Part shown: positions 4,929-6,529 of the stretch, one piece after another | Position numbering within the stretch: the first letter of the stretch is position 1 | Layout: each line of letters opens with the position of its first letter | NCBI GenBank assembly: GCA_900554985.1 | Contig: USJQ01000063.1 | Span: 1-6,529, forward strand | Length of the DNA: 6,529 nucleotides | Source of the DNA: an uncultured Collinsella sp. | Lineage (GTDB): Bacteria; Actinomycetota; Coriobacteriia; Coriobacteriales; Coriobacteriaceae | Direction: 5' to 3' | Notes under the pieces: model-generated | What the model saw: only the letters and a program-made list of their open reading frames with translations | Told to the model about the DNA's origin: nothing | Databases searched by the model: none | Translations under genes and position numbers: made by a program

Positions 4929-6284
4929 CTAGGCTCTCAACAGATAGCGCACCTCGTAGGGTGCAAGCTCAAGGGTACCCGTCAGCTCGACCGTGGGCGC
5001 ATCGTCGGCAAGCAGGTCGACAAAGGACCCGTTGAGCTCGCCGGCGCCAAAGGTGTAAGGCTCGCCCACGGCGTTCACCGCCACGAGCACCGTCGCGTCA
5101 TCACAGGCGCGCTCGAACAGCAGCTGCTTGTTCTGGATCACCACGTTGGGATAGGCACCGTAGTTGAGAGCACAGGCCGCCGCGTCATCGGCCGAGCGAA
5201 GGTGCGCAAGCTGCGTGATGAACGCCGTCAGCTCGTTGGGCGCAGGCTCATCGAGCGCAGGTCGCAGCGCCCAGTCACCATCGGGGCCGCCCTTTTCGCC
5301 GGCAATCCCCCACTCGCTGCCATAGTAGACGCACGGAATGCCCGGCATGCCAAAGAGCATGCCATAGACGGGACGCAGGCACGACTTGTCGGTGAGGATG
5401 CTTGCCAGGCGCGGCACGTCGTGGTTGTCGACAAACGACAGCAGGTGCTTGCCGCGGTAGATGCACCACGGATCGCCGCCAAACTGGCGATGCAGCGAAT
5501 GCGCGATCTCGAACATATTGACCGAGTTAAAGCTGGAGTACAGGCCCTTGTAGCACTCGTAGTTGGTGCAGGAGTCGAGCATCTCGTCGTTGACGATCTG
5601 GTTGTAGTCACCGTGAAGCGTCTCGCCGATCAGCACAAAGTCGGGCTTGAGCTCACGGGTAAAGGCGTGCAGGCGACGCATAAAGTCGCGGTCGAGCATA
5701 TAGGCAACGTCCAGGCGCAGGCCGTCGACGCCAAAGACCTCGGCCCAGCGGCGCACGGACTCGAGCAGGTAATCGACCACGGCGGGGTTTTGCAGGTTGA
5801 GCTTCACGAGCTCAAAATGGCCTTCCCAGCCCTCGTACCAAAAGCCGTCGCCATAGCAGGAATCGCCGTCAAAGCTGATGTGGAACCAATCCTTGTACGG
5901 CGAGTCCCACTTACGCTCCTGCACATCGCGGAAGGCCCAAAAGCCACGGCCCACATGGTTGAAGACGGCATCGAGCACCACGCGGATGCCATGGGCATGC
6001 AGCGTGTCGCATACGGCGGCAAAGTCGGCATCCCCGCCCAGGCGACGGTCTATATGGCGCAGGCTGCGCGTGTCGTAGCCGTGACTATCGGACTCGAGCG
6101 GCGGGTTGATGAGCACAGCGCCAACGCCGAGTTTTTGCAGGCAGTCGGCCCATTGGGCAATCTTCATGATAGGAGCATCGGGGTTGGGTTCGACATCGGC
6201 GGCCTGGGCGGGCTCAACCTCGGCAACGGGGGCGGCGTTTTCGCGCGGAGCTCCGCAAAAGCCCAGCAAGATGCCGTACAACAA
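4929..6284 (-). CDS. GH13 alpha-amylase-family glycoside hydrolase, 5' end apparently truncated
   Basis: Alpha-glucan-acting enzyme, probably intracellular since no signal peptide is seen. It cleaves or transfers alpha-glucosidic bonds; exact specificity is unclear. GH13 regions are complete: HGYDT (68-72), DAVFNHVG (105-112), DGLRLDVAY with nucleophile Asp192, IGETLHG with acid/base Glu221, and FVDNHDVPR with Asp289; then [14 protein letters not shown] and a C-terminal beta domain ending at Ala451. In this compact family the protein normally begins with a strand like FYHIYP directly before LGFCGAP. Here LGFCGAP (7-13) is present, but upstream the frame runs through sequence antisense to leuA and meets a stop at 6318-6320. 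The only starts near the end are TTG codons without a ribosome binding site, and Met40 (6165-6167) also lacks one. The N-terminus is therefore likely lost or misjoined. Residues 14-38 are an Ala/Pro/Glu-rich stretch. Confidence 0.88.
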   Translation of the reverse strand: MLYGILLGFCGAPRENAAPVAEVEPAQAADVEPNPDAPIMKIAQWADCLQKLGVGAVLINPPLESDSHGYDTRSLRHIDRRLGGDADFAAVCDTLHAHGIRVVLDAVFNHVGRGFWAFRDVQERKWDSPYKDWFHISFDGDSCYGDGFWYEGWEGHFELVKLNLQNPAVVDYLLESVRRWAEVFGVDGLRLDVAYMLDRDFMRRLHAFTRELKPDFVLIGETLHGDYNQIVNDEMLDSCTNYECYKGLYSSFNSVNMFEIAHSLHRQFGGDPWCIYRGKHLLSFVDNHDVPRLASILTDKSCLRPVYGMLFGMPGIPCVYYGSEWGIAGEKGGPDGDWALRPALDEPAPNELTAFITQLAHLRSADDAAACALNYGAYPNVVIQNKQLLFERACDDATVLVAVNAVGEPYTFGAGELNGSFVDLLADDAPTVELTGTLELAPYEVRYLLRA

Positions 6285-6529
6285 GTACGTCGCATACGAT
6301 AAGCAGGTGCCGTTTGATTACCCGGAGCGTACGTGGCCGGGCAAGCGACTGCAGCGTGCACCGCGTTGGTGTTCCGTCGATCTTCGTGACGGCAACCAGG
6401 CCCTCGTCAACCCGATGGATTCCGAGCGCAAGCTGCGTTTCTGGAATCTGCTGGTGTCGTTGGGCTTCAAGGAGATCGAGGTCGGCTTCCCGTCGGCTTC
6501 CGAAACCGATTACGATTTCATCCGTATGC
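6271..6529 (+). CDS. leuA: 2-isopropylmalate synthase, N-terminal part (partial at window edge)
   Basis: First enzyme of leucine biosynthesis, joining acetyl-CoA and 2-oxoisovalerate. About 86 residues are visible before the window ends. Family features: an actinobacterial-type N-terminus ([10 protein letters not shown], compare MPVNRY in mycobacterial/corynebacterial LeuA), [24 protein letters not shown] with metal- and substrate-site residues Arg39, Asp40 and Gln43, NPMDSERK, and [16 protein letters not shown]. The ATG at 6271 is chosen because homology begins there. In several actinobacterial LeuA proteins this Met is internal, so the true start could lie upstream; the frame stays open at least to a TTG at 6184. 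No good ribosome binding site precedes 6271 (only AGCAAG; CGGAG is 20 bases away). The gene overlaps the opposed amylase reading frame by 14 bases, leaving no separate promoter region. Confidence 0.92.
   Translation, partial: MPYNKYVAYDKQVPFDYPERTWPGKRLQRAPRWCSVDLRDGNQALVNPMDSERKLRFWNLLVSLGFKEIEVGFPSASETDYDFIRM

Noticed and set aside
4479..6302. 607-codon open frame on the plus strand
   Set aside because: It lies antisense to the well-supported glycosylase and GH13 genes, has no recognisable motifs, and is Val/His/Arg-rich as expected from the complement of GC-rich codons.

Overview
The window looks like chromosomal DNA from a high-GC Gram-positive gut actinobacterium, most plausibly class Coriobacteriia (Collinsella-like). 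This is inferred from the GC-rich codon use, the ribosomal protein and LeuA sequence style, and AAAGGA/GGAGG ribosome binding sites. Most of the window is housekeeping. I see no phage, CRISPR array, transposase or defence island, and no clearly new multi-gene system.

Layout. Bases 1-649 (minus) hold the N-terminal part of galU, cut by the window edge. Bases 650-962 are its promoter and leader plus the terminator of the ribosomal operon. Bases 963-1964 (minus) are rplL and rplJ. Bases 1965-2209 hold a complete control region for that operon: a consensus promoter, an L10-binding leader and an intrinsic terminator acting as attenuator before rplJ. Bases 2172-2441 form a very large concentric inverted repeat that contains the rplJ promoter and a mirror-image, shortened copy of it. 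Bases 2468-3604 (minus) encode a PLP-dependent aminotransferase whose 3' third has different codon use from the rest. Bases 3698-4360 (plus) encode an unassigned protein that may have a flavodoxin-like fold. It converges, with a 1-base gap, on a two-gene minus-strand unit: a GH13 alpha-amylase-family enzyme (4929-6284) followed 3 bases later by a hypoxanthine-DNA glycosylase of the uracil-DNA glycosylase superfamily (4362-4925). From 6271 to the right edge (plus) is the start of leuA.

The genes serve unrelated jobs: UDP-glucose synthesis, the ribosomal stalk, amino-acid transamination, alpha-glucan breakdown, repair of deaminated bases and leucine biosynthesis. Three things deserve attention. 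First is the nested palindrome around the rplJ promoter. Second is the codon-use switch inside the neighbouring aminotransferase, next to that palindrome. Third is the head-to-head junction at about 6266-6271, where the amylase appears to lose its first beta strand exactly where leuA begins, suggesting a rearrangement or an assembly misjoin.
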